A DNA stretch of 57,857 nt from Candidatus Falkowiibacteriota bacterium (GTDB taxonomy: Bacteria > Patescibacteriota > Patescibacteriia > JACRDY01), in NCBI GenBank assembly GCA_016218485.1, contig JACRDY010000041.1, positions 1-57,857 of the forward strand, written 5' to 3'. Positions within the stretch are counted from its first letter, which is position 1. Each line of letters starts with the position of its first letter. The notes beneath the pieces were generated by a model, which was given only the letters and a program-made list of their open reading frames with translations, was not told where the DNA came from and ran no database searches. Position numbers and translations under genes: made by a program. Positions 1 to 8,148 of the stretch are shown one piece after another.

Positions 1-42
1 ACAAAGCTGTGTGACAACTGCTTTAAGCTTTTTGAAGATTAA
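1..42 (+). CDS. C-terminal end of an unidentified protein (partial)
   Basis: Frame 1 reads 13 residues ending CDNCFKLFED and a TAA stop, cut by the window edge. The CxxC pair near the C-terminus could be half of a zinc site, but the family cannot be named. An intrinsic terminator follows about 30 nt later, which supports a real gene end. Confidence 0.45.
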   Translation, partial: TKLCDNCFKLFED

Positions 43-70
43 GAGCTTCATAGACTTAGACAGTTCTAAA

Positions 71-95
71 AAGACACCTGAGGGTGTCATTTTTA
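71..95 (+). terminator. Intrinsic terminator after the partial first gene
   Basis: Six-bp stem GACACC/GGTGTC with a 4-nt loop, followed by ATTTTT. The position right after the stop at 42 fits transcription termination. Confidence 0.75.
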
Positions 96-143
96 GTATA
101 TCAAGTTTTAGTTAATTGGGGGAGTTTCGTAATTCACAGCCCC

Positions 144-172
144 TAGACAATCCTTTTATTTTCCGATAAAAT
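144..172 (+). promoter_or_regulatory. Sigma70-type promoter for the TPR gene
   Basis: TAGACA, 17-nt spacer, TAAAAT. The expected transcription start is about 20-25 nt before the ATG at 203. No Shine-Dalgarno sequence is seen in that leader. Confidence 0.6.
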
Positions 173-202
173 AAGGGTACTAGAGTTTTTTATTTTCTTG
201 GT

Positions 203-871
203 ATGTCTGAAGCGATTAAAAAAAGACTGCCGCTCCTCATTGTGGCTATAATTTTTGTGGTGCTCATTGGCGTGTTTGTGTGGAAATCAAATATTAAGGA
301 GGAAAAATTTGACTGGGCGTCGTATGCTGATTTAACGCTCAGCGAGCAGGAAAAGACGACCTATCAAGAGGCGGCGGATAAATTATCCAAGAATAATAAT
401 GACGCTGATTCGCTGTTGAGTCTCGCGCGTTTGCGTGATTACGGCGGTGATCCGGAAGGCGCGCTCCGGCTGTATGAGAAAGTCCTAGAACAACGACCGC
501 AAGATATTGTGATTCTGAATAACATGGCGGTGATTTACTATTCCATTGGCGAGTATGAGCAGGCGGAAGGGAAATATCAGCAGATCCTGGCAGTGACGCC
601 GAAATGGACGAACGCCTATCGCGAGCTGGTGAATCTGTACCGCTACAAGCTGACGGATAAATACTCAACCGTGCCCGAGCTGTTGCAGAAAGGTTTTGAC
701 GCGACGCCGGAGGCTAAAGAAGATTTTTACGCTCTGTTCGCCGTGTACTATGAAGACGTGGATGACCTGCAGCAGGCCATAGAATACTATAATAAAGTCT
801 TAGAGGTGAATCCGAATAATACCGGCGCAGCGTCGGCTCTGGATTCTCTCTGGCAGCGTCTTCAATCCTAG
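203..871 (+). CDS. Membrane-anchored TPR-repeat protein
   Basis: A 222-residue protein with a short basic N-terminus and one strongly hydrophobic segment at about residues 9-28, then a soluble region facing outward if the N-terminus stays inside. The soluble part carries tetratricopeptide repeats from about residue 60 to the end, recognisable as A..Y.KVL...P.N helices such as GALRLYEKVLEQRPQD and QAIEYYNKVLEVNPNN. TPR domains bind peptides and scaffold complexes; no partner can be inferred. The ATG at 203 follows a good promoter. The stop codon overlaps the first base of a hairpin element at 871. Confidence 0.85.
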   Translation: MSEAIKKRLPLLIVAIIFVVLIGVFVWKSNIKEEKFDWASYADLTLSEQEKTTYQEAADKLSKNNNDADSLLSLARLRDYGGDPEGALRLYEKVLEQRPQDIVILNNMAVIYYSIGEYEQAEGKYQQILAVTPKWTNAYRELVNLYRYKLTDKYSTVPELLQKGFDATPEAKEDFYALFAVYYEDVDDLQQAIEYYNKVLEVNPNNTGAASALDSLWQRLQS

Positions 872-942
872 AGCTGGTTACCAAACTATTCCTGCTGCAA
901 TTTGCCATTTTTGCCCGAACGGAATAGTTTGGTAACTATCTC
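871..942. repeat. GAGATGGTTGC-family inverted repeat, short copy 1
   Basis: Arms 871-892 and 921-942 pair at 20 of 22 positions (outer end GAGCTGGTTACCAAAC). The inner part, GCTGCAATTTGCC then TTTTTGCCCG, resembles the inner part of the larger copies at 38183 and 40114. No T-run follows, so it is not a normal terminator. Confidence 0.75.
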
Positions 943-958
943 CTAATCAGTCAATCGT

Positions 959-2416
959 ATGTACAAACAACTACTGCTCATTGCCTGGTTCTTAACCATG
1001 CCATCACTGGCGGCCGCCGCCAGTGACACGACGAATAATGGCGCGACCGGGGACTTTTTTTACCCCGCCACGTTGGATAATCTAGCCCTGGATATCAGCC
1101 TGAAGAGTTCGGAGAGCTATGACAAGCTCCTGGCCCTGACCGTGAAAAATAACGGCACCGCGGGCAGTATCTATGAGATCGCGGGACTCAAACTTTGGCA
1201 GGATAGCGGCGCGGCGGGCTGGCAGGGCTGGGGCGTGGATACGGAGTTAGGCAGCGCGAGCTACTTCAATGGCGGATGGTATTTTAATAATCTTGACGCG
1301 ATTATCCCAGCTGAAGGACTGCGGGTGTTCGTCACGCTCGACACCAACCGCAGCATTGTCACCAAGCGGACGGTGCAGCTGTACATCCCGGTGCTGGAGG
1401 ACGCGGGCACGGTAGGCATCTTTGACGTCGGCGACCAGGGAATTTTTACCATGAGTAAGCTCAATGGTCCGACCGTGAACTCGGTGATGAATGAGAAGGT
1501 CCAGGCGATCAACACGCAGACGGCGGATATCTTCAAGCCGGAAGGATTTATCAGTAACCTGAAGGATGGTACTACGCTTGGCAATACAACAAGTTTTACC
1601 ATTACCGGCAAAGCGCGGGATCAGGGCCGCGGCCATGTCAGCGCTGTTCAGCTGAGCGTGACGCAGGGCGCGAATCAGCAGCAGTGGTTCTCCGCCACGA
1701 GTACGGGGTCAGATTTTGCCACTTGGGAATATAAGATCCAGAATATTATTCCCGGTAATTATCATTTTTCCATTGAAGTCCGTGATGACTCCGGGAACAC
1801 GACTGGCGAGATCAATTCAATGTTTGTGAAAGTGGCCGAGCCGGCGAGGCCGAATCAGCCCACCACGCCGGCATTGGGTGAGGGGGTACTGGCTCGTCAG
1901 GCTAATGGTTCACCGGTTTACCTGATTCAGAACGGCAAGAAGCGGCTGATTGACTTGGTAACGATTTTTGATTCTTGGGGCTATGATTGGGCTGATGTGG
2001 TGAACGCGGACATTTCAGCTTATCCTGATGGCACGCCGCTCGGATTCCGCGACGGCTATCTGATTAAGGCGGATAATGACAGTAAGGTCTATGTCATTGC
2101 CGGGGGGAGCCGATACTGGATTCCGACCGCGGCAGTGTTTGAGGATTTAGGTTACCGGTGGCATCAGATCAAGGTGGTCAGCGCCGAGTTTGTGGCCCGT
2201 CATCCGGACGGCGGCAGCTGGACCAAGAGCTATGTCCACCCAGACGGCACGTTGTTCAAGTATCAGACGTATCCCAAAGTGTACCTCTTAGAGAATAATA
2301 CCCGGCGCTGGATCATCAATGAAGCCACCTTCCTCGGACGGGGCTATAAGTGGGAGAATATTATTACCCTGCCAGACTGGGAAGGCTATTCGCTGGGGGC
2401 GGATATTACCTTGTAA
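959..2416 (+). CDS. Secreted protein with C-terminal KRxI/GYxW repeats
   Basis: A 485-residue exported protein with a signal peptide (residues 1-21, cleavage near SLAAAAS). An N-terminal beta-rich region follows, then an Ig-like stretch around 195-295 and a proline/threonine linker. Three C-terminal repeats begin near residues 319, 377 and 440. Each reads VYLI..NG.KR.I....F...GY.W, as in YLIQNGKKRLIDL, YVIAGGSRYWIP and YLLENNTRRWII. This repeat is common in surface proteins of Patescibacteria (recognised from experience); its function is unknown. It probably acts at the cell surface. Confidence 0.8.
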   Translation: MYKQLLLIAWFLTMPSLAAAASDTTNNGATGDFFYPATLDNLALDISLKSSESYDKLLALTVKNNGTAGSIYEIAGLKLWQDSGAAGWQGWGVDTELGSASYFNGGWYFNNLDAIIPAEGLRVFVTLDTNRSIVTKRTVQLYIPVLEDAGTVGIFDVGDQGIFTMSKLNGPTVNSVMNEKVQAINTQTADIFKPEGFISNLKDGTTLGNTTSFTITGKARDQGRGHVSAVQLSVTQGANQQQWFSATSTGSDFATWEYKIQNIIPGNYHFSIEVRDDSGNTTGEINSMFVKVAEPARPNQPTTPALGEGVLARQANGSPVYLIQNGKKRLIDLVTIFDSWGYDWADVVNADISAYPDGTPLGFRDGYLIKADNDSKVYVIAGGSRYWIPTAAVFEDLGYRWHQIKVVSAEFVARHPDGGSWTKSYVHPDGTLFKYQTYPKVYLLENNTRRWIINEATFLGRGYKWENIITLPDWEGYSLGADITL

Positions 2417-2431
2417 CGTGGTTGATATTTT

Positions 2432-2464
2432 AAAAAACGGCTGGAGTGTTCCGGCCGTTTTTGG
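2432..2464. terminator. Bidirectional intrinsic terminator
   Basis: AAAAAACGGC and GGCCGTTTTT form a GC stem with A-run and T-run on opposite sides. It lies between two convergent genes (959-2416 plus, RAYT minus) and can serve both. Confidence 0.75.
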
Positions 2465-2479
2465 TTGAGGATTCCAATA

Positions 2480-3034
2480 TTAATTTAAATAATTCCGGTC
2501 CTGTGCCCACTTCCCCGGGTTATTTTTCATATAACCACAAATATTTACATAGTCCCGATCATCCCTGATAATCCGTTCGTAATAATTCCGTTGCCACACC
2601 GGGTTCCCCTGCCGCTGTAACAAACAATTAATCTGTTTTGCTGAATTCATTTTGAAATACCCAATAATTTTGGATAAGGTCATCTGACGTCGTTGATCGC
2701 GTAACGGTATTATGGACGATAAACGCTGGTGTAGGGGCGATTCATGAATCGCCCCTACGGGTGCGATGATTTCAATGATACCGTGGATATGGTTGGGCAT
2801 AATGATATAATCGTCCAAAATCACATTATTAAAACGTTTCGGGATACGTACCCATTGGTGTTTGATGATTTTGCCACAATCGCTTAAAACCATCCGTTCG
2901 TTGTTAATGTCCCCAAACAAACATTGTTTATTATCCGTACTACAAATGGTAATGAAATACCACCCTTCACCTGAATAATCATAGGCGGGGAGGCGAATGG
3001 AACGGCGTCGGTGGTGATTGGGGTTATAGGGCAT
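2480..3034 (-). CDS. REP-associated tyrosine transposase (RAYT / Y1 family)
   Basis: About 184 residues. The N-terminal HHRRRSIRLPAYDYS and YFITICS motifs are typical of RAYTs, single-strand HUH nucleases related to IS200/IS605 transposases that process REP palindromes. The metal-binding HxH lies in MPNHIHGII; the C-terminal part has NYYERIIRD and YMKNNPGKW. I chose the ATG at 3034 because GGTGGGG lies 3 nt upstream; an ATG four codons earlier is also open. A perfect 28-bp palindrome (2731-2758) sits in frame directly after the HxH region, encoding VGAIHESPLH. The rest of the family core appears intact. Confidence 0.85.
   Translation of the reverse strand: MPYNPNHHRRRSIRLPAYDYSGEGWYFITICSTDNKQCLFGDINNERMVLSDCGKIIKHQWVRIPKRFNNVILDDYIIMPNHIHGIIEIIAPVGAIHESPLHQRLSSIIPLRDQRRQMTLSKIIGYFKMNSAKQINCLLQRQGNPVWQRNYYERIIRDDRDYVNICGYMKNNPGKWAQDRNYLN
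2731..2758. repeat. Perfect 28-bp palindrome inside the RAYT gene
   Basis: The half-site GTAGGGGCGATTCA is followed directly by its exact reverse complement. It is read in frame as ten residues within the transposase. Confidence 0.9.
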
Positions 3035-3123
3035 ATACCCCACCATAACATTTGAAGGATTAAATATTTCTAAATTTTTTATGAATATTTTTTAAATTTA
3101 TAACCATGTGACTAGGTGGTAAT

Positions 3124-3152
3124 GTGACAATATCCGTTTTTTCTGCTAAAAT
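3124..3152 (+). promoter_or_regulatory. Promoter for the subtilase gene, apparently leaderless
   Basis: GTGACA, 17-nt spacer, TAAAAT. The -10 ends at 3152 and the ATG is at 3161, so the predicted transcription start nearly coincides with the start codon. Confidence 0.6.
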
Positions 3153-3160
3153 AAAGCTAT

Positions 3161-5302
3161 ATGTTTCATAGCCGGTTACCTAAAAGTACGATTGTCCTCG
3201 TTATTTTTTTAATCAACTTGTTTATCATATCGCCGGCCTTCGCGCTCAAGCCCAATGACCCCGATTATTTTTTGCAGTGGTACATTGAGACGATGCGCCT
3301 GCCGCAGGCTTGGGATTATACCCAAGGCTCGGAGGACGTGATCGTCGCTGTCCTAGACACCGGTCTGGACCTGGATCACCCTGATCTGGCGGCTAACGTT
3401 TGGGTCAATAGCGATGAGATCGGCGGGGACGGCGTTGATAATGATCACAACGGCTATAGTGATGACGTGCATGGCTATGATTTCGTTGATAATGATGCTG
3501 ATCCGAGCCCAGACTTCAGTATCGGCTATGACCCGAAAGCCCTGACCCATGGGACGATCGTCTCCGGTTTGATCGGCGCGGTGGGGGACAATCTCTGGGG
3601 CATTAGCGGGGTGGCCTGGCGCGTGCGCCTGATGCCGGTGCGCGTTTTGGATAATTACGGCATGGCGGATATTGGCCCGACGCTTAAGGGTATTGATTAC
3701 GCGGTCGCCAATGGCGCTGATATTATTAACTTAAGTTTTCAGGGAAATTTTCCCTATGAGGATTTTGCCGCGGCGATTCAGCGCGCGTATCGAGCCGGCG
3801 TGGTGGTGACGGCCGCGGCGGGCAATGGCACCAGCGCCGTCAATGGCTTTGACTTGGATCAAACACAGTTTTACCCGGTGTGCTATGGTTTTGACAACGC
3901 CGCCGATCTGGTGATCGGCGTTGGCGCGGTGGATACTCATGATGTTCGTTCACTCTTTTCTAATTTTGGCAGCCGGTGTTTGGATGTGACGGCGCCGGGC
4001 GAAGAGATCTACTCAACGCAAGTCTACCGTGGTCCGGGTACGGACTTGGCGGTGTACCAGGGCGGCTGGTGGCGGGGGACGTCACTGTCGGCGCCGATTG
4101 TGGCCGGCGTGGCCGCCCTGATCAAGTCCGTTAATAAAAATTTTTCTCCCAATCTCGTCTACAAATTTTTGACTGACACCGCCGTGCCGATTGACAGCTT
4201 GAATGAAGAGCGTGTGCGCGGCAAACTCGGCCGGGGGCGGGTGGACGCCGGCGCGGCAGTCAAAGCGGCGGTTGACTACAATCAGACGCAGGGGCGGCTG
4301 GTGGATACATTGCCTAAGTTTGTGGCGCCTGCGCCAACATTGAATCTCACCAGTGGTGTCGTCGTCGCGCCTGGCGCCGGCTACCAACCGGAAGTGAAAT
4401 TATTTAATACTCAACTGCAGGATGAGGGAAAATTTTTGGCTTATGACAGCAAGTTCACCGGCGGCGTCAACCTGGCGGTGGCTGACATTAATCACGATGG
4501 CCGGCAGGAAGTCATCACCGCGCCGGGTCGTGGCGGCGGACCGCACGTGCGGATCTTCACCCAAGACGGCACCGTGCTGCAGCAGTTTATGGCCTATGAT
4601 CCCAAGTTCACCGGCGGGGTGAACGTGGCCATCGGCGACGTTGATGGTGATAAAATTTTAGATATCATCATTGCGCCGGGTCGCGGCGACGGGCTAGCCT
4701 CGCCGAGTCTAGGCGGGCCGAACGTTCGCGTCTTTGATTACCAGGGCAATATCAAGTATCAATTCATGGCCTACGACAGCAAGTTCACCGGCGGGGTCAA
4801 CCTGGCGGTGGGCGACCTCAATTTGGACGGCGTTGATGAGATAGTAACGGCGCCGCAGAGCGGCAGTCAGCCGGTGCGGGTATTTAATTTTAAGGGCCAG
4901 CAGCAGTCTTCTTTCACTCCCTATGCCGCCAATTTTAAGGGCGGCGTGCGGCTGGCGGTGGGTGACCTGGACGGCGATTATCAACCCGAGATTATTACCG
5001 GGCCACAGGGGAGCGGTGGGCCGCACGTCAGAGTGTTTGATTCGCTCGGTAAAGTGAAAAATCAATTTTTTGTTTTTTATGAAAAATATCTGGGCGGCGT
5101 GCGGCTGGCGGTAGGCGATTATAATTTTGACGGGCGCGATGAACTGTTGGTGGCGCGTGGTTCGGGTGATAGCCAGGTGAAAGTATTGACACTGCAGGGG
5201 CCAGCCTCGCCGAGTTTAGGTTGGCAAGAAATCGCCCAGTTTTCCGCTTTTAGTCAAGGTTACACGGCAGGGGTAAATGTTGCTATAATAGAAGTACGGT
5301 AA
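3161..5302 (+). CDS. Secreted subtilisin-like serine protease with FG-GAP beta-propeller tail
   Basis: A 713-residue protein with a signal peptide (about 1-28), then an S8 peptidase domain. The triad is Asp66 (AVLDTG), His130 (LTHGTIVSG) and Ser308 (GTSLSAP); oxyanion Asn222 lies in AAAGNGTS. All key residues are present, so it should be active outside the cell. From about residue 395 five FG-GAP/VCBS-like blades repeat AYDSKFTGGVNLAV and GDxDGD metal-binding loops, probably forming a propeller for adhesion or substrate binding. The last codons overlap the ATG of gtrA-like 5302. A close promoter suggests leaderless expression. Confidence 0.92.
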   Translation: MFHSRLPKSTIVLVIFLINLFIISPAFALKPNDPDYFLQWYIETMRLPQAWDYTQGSEDVIVAVLDTGLDLDHPDLAANVWVNSDEIGGDGVDNDHNGYSDDVHGYDFVDNDADPSPDFSIGYDPKALTHGTIVSGLIGAVGDNLWGISGVAWRVRLMPVRVLDNYGMADIGPTLKGIDYAVANGADIINLSFQGNFPYEDFAAAIQRAYRAGVVVTAAAGNGTSAVNGFDLDQTQFYPVCYGFDNAADLVIGVGAVDTHDVRSLFSNFGSRCLDVTAPGEEIYSTQVYRGPGTDLAVYQGGWWRGTSLSAPIVAGVAALIKSVNKNFSPNLVYKFLTDTAVPIDSLNEERVRGKLGRGRVDAGAAVKAAVDYNQTQGRLVDTLPKFVAPAPTLNLTSGVVVAPGAGYQPEVKLFNTQLQDEGKFLAYDSKFTGGVNLAVADINHDGRQEVITAPGRGGGPHVRIFTQDGTVLQQFMAYDPKFTGGVNVAIGDVDGDKILDIIIAPGRGDGLASPSLGGPNVRVFDYQGNIKYQFMAYDSKFTGGVNLAVGDLNLDGVDEIVTAPQSGSQPVRVFNFKGQQQSSFTPYAANFKGGVRLAVGDLDGDYQPEIITGPQGSGGPHVRVFDSLGKVKNQFFVFYEKYLGGVRLAVGDYNFDGRDELLVARGSGDSQVKVLTLQGPASPSLGWQEIAQFSAFSQGYTAGVNVAIIEVR
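5281..5289 (+). promoter_or_regulatory. Extended -10 element before the GtrA gene
   Basis: TGCTATAAT matches TGnTATAAT and lies 12 nt before the ATG at 5302, inside the end of the subtilase gene. No clear -35 is seen. It may simply reflect codons for NVAIIE. Confidence 0.35.
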
Positions 5303-5724
5303 TGTTCATAACCAAACTGTCTGGCGGTACCGTTCGCCAGCTCCTGAAGTTTTGCCTGGTAGGCGCGGTCAATACCGCGGTGGACTTTATAATGTACATC
5401 AGCCTGACGCGGGGCTGGAGCTGGTGGGCGGCGCAGTATCTGCTCGCCAATGCGATTGCATTTTTGACGGCCAATATTTTTAGTTTTATTGTCAATAAAT
5501 CGTGGACGTTTGACGATTTTGCCAATCAGTCTTACCATTGGCAGTACCTCAAGTTTTTCCTTGTCAGTGTGACGGCATTACTGTTGGTTGAGGGCGTGCT
5601 GTTTATCACCGTTTACTGGTTCGACGGTTACGATTTGGTGGGTAAGGCGTTGGGTACAGTACTGGCGATCATTTGGAGCTTTGTGCTGCACCGTCGCTGG
5701 ACGTTTCAATCAGTTGAAAGTTAA
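5302..5724 (+). CDS. GtrA-family membrane protein
   Basis: 140 residues with four hydrophobic segments and the family signature FCLVGAVNTAVDF near the N-terminus. NIFSFIVNKSWTFD and the closing LHRRWTF are also typical of GtrA/DPMS. Family members are thought to move polyprenyl-linked sugars across the membrane for glycan or glycopeptidolipid decoration. The gene overlaps the subtilase stop by one base and opens a run of glycosyltransferase genes, which fits a role in surface polysaccharide synthesis. Confidence 0.88.
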   Translation: MFITKLSGGTVRQLLKFCLVGAVNTAVDFIMYISLTRGWSWWAAQYLLANAIAFLTANIFSFIVNKSWTFDDFANQSYHWQYLKFFLVSVTALLLVEGVLFITVYWFDGYDLVGKALGTVLAIIWSFVLHRRWTFQSVES

Positions 5725-5793
5725 AAGCTATCAAGTTGAAAGTTTTGTACTTTTAACTTTATAACTTTTAACTTTATAACTTTAAACTAACTG
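5716..5793. repeat. Word-type hairpin W2 (GTTGAAAGTT / AACTTTATAACTTT)
   Basis: AGTTGAAAGTT words on the left and their reverse complement AACTTT(ATA)ACTTT on the right, ending 2 nt before the next ATG. Same word family as at 14508 and 31561. Confidence 0.7.
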
Positions 5794-5794
5794 T

Positions 5795-6793
5795 ATGGCT
5801 GACAATAAAAAGAATATCGTCGTGCTCGGCGGAGCGGGTTTCGTCGGCTCTCACCTGTGTGATGAGCTGGTCAAGTACCACCATGTCATCTGTGTTGATG
5901 ACTTTATTTCCGGTGAGCAGAAAAATATCGATCACCTGCTGCGCGATCCGAATTTTGAATTTATTAAGCACAATATGGTGGAGCCGCTGGAGCTGGAGAC
6001 TTTGCCGGAGCTGGAACGTTTCAAGCTCAAAGTTTACGGCGTGGCGGAAGTCTACAACCTCGCCTGTCCGACTTCAGTCAAAGATTTTGAGAAAGATCGC
6101 ATCATCACCCTGGAGACGAACGGCTGGGGCACGCGCAACGGCTTGGAAATCGCCCGCCAGTACAAGTCCAAGTTTTTGCATTTTTCTTCTTCAGTTGTCT
6201 ATGGCGGCCGGACGGATGACGTCAAAGTGTTTACCGAAGACTACTGGGGGCATGTGGATTTCCTCTCACCGCGGGCTTGCTATGATGAGGGTCGCCGCTT
6301 TGCCGAGACGCAGGTGGTGACGTACCGTGATGTCTACGGACTTGATGCTAAGATCGTGCGGGTGTTTCGCGCCTATGGCCCGCGGATGAAGCTCTTTGAC
6401 GGTCAGATGCTGCCCGACTTTATTACCGACGCGCTGGAGAATAAGGAATTGGTCATCTACGGTGACAAAACATTTTCCACTTCACTGGTGTACGTCTCTG
6501 ACGTGGTGGATGCAGCCATCAAACTAATGGAGTCTGAAGAACATGGGCCGATCAATATCGGCGGTGTGGATGATTATAACTTGTACGAGGTGGCGCAGCA
6601 GATTGTGACCATGACGGGGTCACGGTCCAGTATTCTGTTTAAAGATCCGCTGTTGTTTATGACGCCGCTCGGTATTCCCGATATCAGTCGCGCCAAAGAT
6701 CTGCTCGGCTGGCTGCCGGTGGTGAGCCTGGCAGAAGGACTGCGCCAGACTATTGATTACACGCAGGCGGAAAAGGGGATGGTGAGGAATTGA
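5795..6793 (+). CDS. NAD-dependent epimerase, UDP-glucuronate decarboxylase-like
   Basis: 332 residues of extended short-chain dehydrogenase fold. The NAD-binding GGAGFVG is at residues 12-18. YNLACPTSV and CYDEGRRFAE resemble UDP-xylose synthase / UDP-glucuronate decarboxylase, which makes UDP-xylose for surface glycans. The catalytic YxxxK is altered: Tyr163 is present but the Lys position (167) is Arg. VFRAYGPRM and the C-terminal GWLPVVSLAEGL are typical. Activity is therefore uncertain, although Arg may be tolerated. It lies between two word-hairpins in the glycan cluster. Confidence 0.82.
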   Translation: MADNKKNIVVLGGAGFVGSHLCDELVKYHHVICVDDFISGEQKNIDHLLRDPNFEFIKHNMVEPLELETLPELERFKLKVYGVAEVYNLACPTSVKDFEKDRIITLETNGWGTRNGLEIARQYKSKFLHFSSSVVYGGRTDDVKVFTEDYWGHVDFLSPRACYDEGRRFAETQVVTYRDVYGLDAKIVRVFRAYGPRMKLFDGQMLPDFITDALENKELVIYGDKTFSTSLVYVSDVVDAAIKLMESEEHGPINIGGVDDYNLYEVAQQIVTMTGSRSSILFKDPLLFMTPLGIPDISRAKDLLGWLPVVSLAEGLRQTIDYTQAEKGMVRN

Positions 6794-6797
6794 TGAT

Positions 6798-6877
6798 GAT
6801 TTCAGATTGCAGATTTCAGATCGCAGATTTGTATCGTAGTAACGTTTAATGTCAGCCCAATCTGCAATCTACAATTT
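6798..6877. repeat. Word-type hairpin W3 (GATTGCAGATT)
   Basis: GATTTCAGATTGCAG words on the left and CAATCTGCAATCT on the right. The loop GTAGTAACGTTTAATGTCAG matches, in reverse complement, the loop of the W3 copy at 32850-32974. It ends directly before the ATG at 6880. Confidence 0.75.
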
Positions 6878-6879
6878 TT

Positions 6880-7545
6880 ATGAATATTTATATCGTTGTT
6901 CCGGCGTATAATGAAGCGCGGCATATTAGTCAAACAGTGGGGGACTTGAAAAAACAGTTCCCGCCGAAAAATATCGTGGTGGTGGATGACGGTTCGGTTG
7001 ACGATACGTTTACACTGGCGCAGACTCTTGGCGTGGTGGCGCTGCGGCACAGGATTAATCGGGGACAGGGCGCGGCCTTGCAGACCGGGAATGAGTATGC
7101 CTTGAGTCACGGCGCAGAGGCGATCGTCCACTTTGATGCGGATGGGCAGCACCAGGCCAGTGAAGTCGGCCAGTGGATTGCGCCGATTATTGCCGGTACT
7201 GCCGATGTTGTACTTGGCTCACGTTTTCTTGGCACGCAGTCGAATATCCCCTTGAGTAAGAAGGTTTTTTTCAAGATCATTATTCCTCTGCACAATCTGT
7301 TTATTGGTTTACGCCTGACTGACCTACACAATGGCACCCGCGTGTTGAGTCGGGCGGCCGCCGAGAAAATCCGGATTACCCAGGACGGTATGGCCCACAA
7401 TTCCGAGATTTCCGGGCAAATCAGCAAGTTTCAGCTGCGCTACACTGAAGTGCCGGTAACGGTTACTTATAGTGAATATGGCCAGGGTCTGCGCGGGGCA
7501 GTGAAGATTTTTAAGGATTTAATGAAACGGGGAGTGGTGGGGTGA
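6880..7545 (+). CDS. Glycosyltransferase family 2, polyprenyl-phosphate sugar transferase type
   Basis: 221 residues, GT-A fold. It opens with IVVPAYNEARHI, followed by VVVDDGSVDDT for nucleotide-sugar binding and the metal site HFDADGQH. The length and lack of membrane helices match dolichol-phosphate mannose synthase-like enzymes, which load a sugar on a lipid carrier in the inner leaflet. With GtrA (5302) as possible flippase and DUF2304 just downstream, this is a familiar CPR arrangement for lipid-linked sugar export. No Shine-Dalgarno is seen; the ATG follows a hairpin. Confidence 0.88.
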   Translation: MNIYIVVPAYNEARHISQTVGDLKKQFPPKNIVVVDDGSVDDTFTLAQTLGVVALRHRINRGQGAALQTGNEYALSHGAEAIVHFDADGQHQASEVGQWIAPIIAGTADVVLGSRFLGTQSNIPLSKKVFFKIIIPLHNLFIGLRLTDLHNGTRVLSRAAAEKIRITQDGMAHNSEISGQISKFQLRYTEVPVTVTYSEYGQGLRGAVKIFKDLMKRGVVG

Positions 7546-7548
7546 TTG

Positions 7549-7620
7549 TTAGTGGCTGGTAATCAGTAACTAGTAATCAGTAACTAGGAATACAAATTAC
7601 CAGTTACCAGTTACCAATTT
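7549..7620. repeat. Word-type hairpin (GTAATCAGTAACTA / ACCAGTTACC)
   Basis: Repeated GTAATCAGTAACTAG words on the left and TTACCAGTTACCAG on the right, an imperfect inverted repeat that ends at the next ATG (7623). Confidence 0.6.
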
Positions 7621-7622
7621 AT

Positions 7623-7949
7623 ATGGCGATCAAAATAATTCTCTTAATCTTTATCCTCTTCGTGGTGCTGCGAACCGTTTTTCGTTTTACCAAAAAAGAA
7701 ATTCGCGGGCGAGAGCTCGTGGCTTGGCTGGTGTTTTGGGTACTCGTCGGTTCGGCCGTAGCGCTGCCGCAGACGACTGACGTACTGGCCGGTAAAGTCG
7801 GGGTCAGCCGCGGAGCCGATCTGCTCGTCTATATTTCCGTGCTAGTGTTGTTCTACTTAGTCTTTAAAGTATTGGTCAAGCTGGAAAAAATTGAGCGGCA
7901 GATGACGGAGGTGGTACGAGAAAAAGCGTTGAAGGAAAAAGGTGATTAA
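7623..7949 (+). CDS. DUF2304 membrane protein
   Basis: 108 residues with three hydrophobic segments (about 2-14, 33-50, 66-84) and a charged C-terminal tail ending KALKEKGD. The motif RELVAWLVFWVLVG fits DUF2304, a family of unknown function regularly next to GT2 enzymes in bacteria, archaea and CPR. The neighbouring gene at 6880 is exactly such an enzyme, so a helper role in lipid-linked glycan synthesis is plausible. Confidence 0.82.
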   Translation: MAIKIILLIFILFVVLRTVFRFTKKEIRGRELVAWLVFWVLVGSAVALPQTTDVLAGKVGVSRGADLLVYISVLVLFYLVFKVLVKLEKIERQMTEVVREKALKEKGD

Positions 7950-7954
7950 ATCCC

Positions 7955-8147
7955 AATACCTAAAAGTTCAAAATCCTAAGCTCAAAGTTTAAATCAAGTT
8001 CAAAATTCTAAGTTCAAAATATCCAACATTGCTACTCTTTGAACTTTGTCATTTGGCATTGATTTGAACTTTGCCTTTCGGCCTTGAGCTCAGGGCCGAA
8101 GGGGGTTTTGAACTTTGAACTTAAGGCCTTGAATTTTTTGTTTAAAC
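7955..8147. repeat. Word-type hairpin W1 (AAGTTCAAAATCC)
   Basis: AAGTTCAAAATYC words on the left, TTGAACTTT words on the right. The central ACTCTTTGAACTTTGTCATT and GGCATTGATTTGAACTT are shared with copies at 16295 and 54372. It also holds a hairpin CTTTCGGCC/GGGCCGAAGG at about 8075-8102. Confidence 0.75.
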
Positions 8148-8148
8148 T

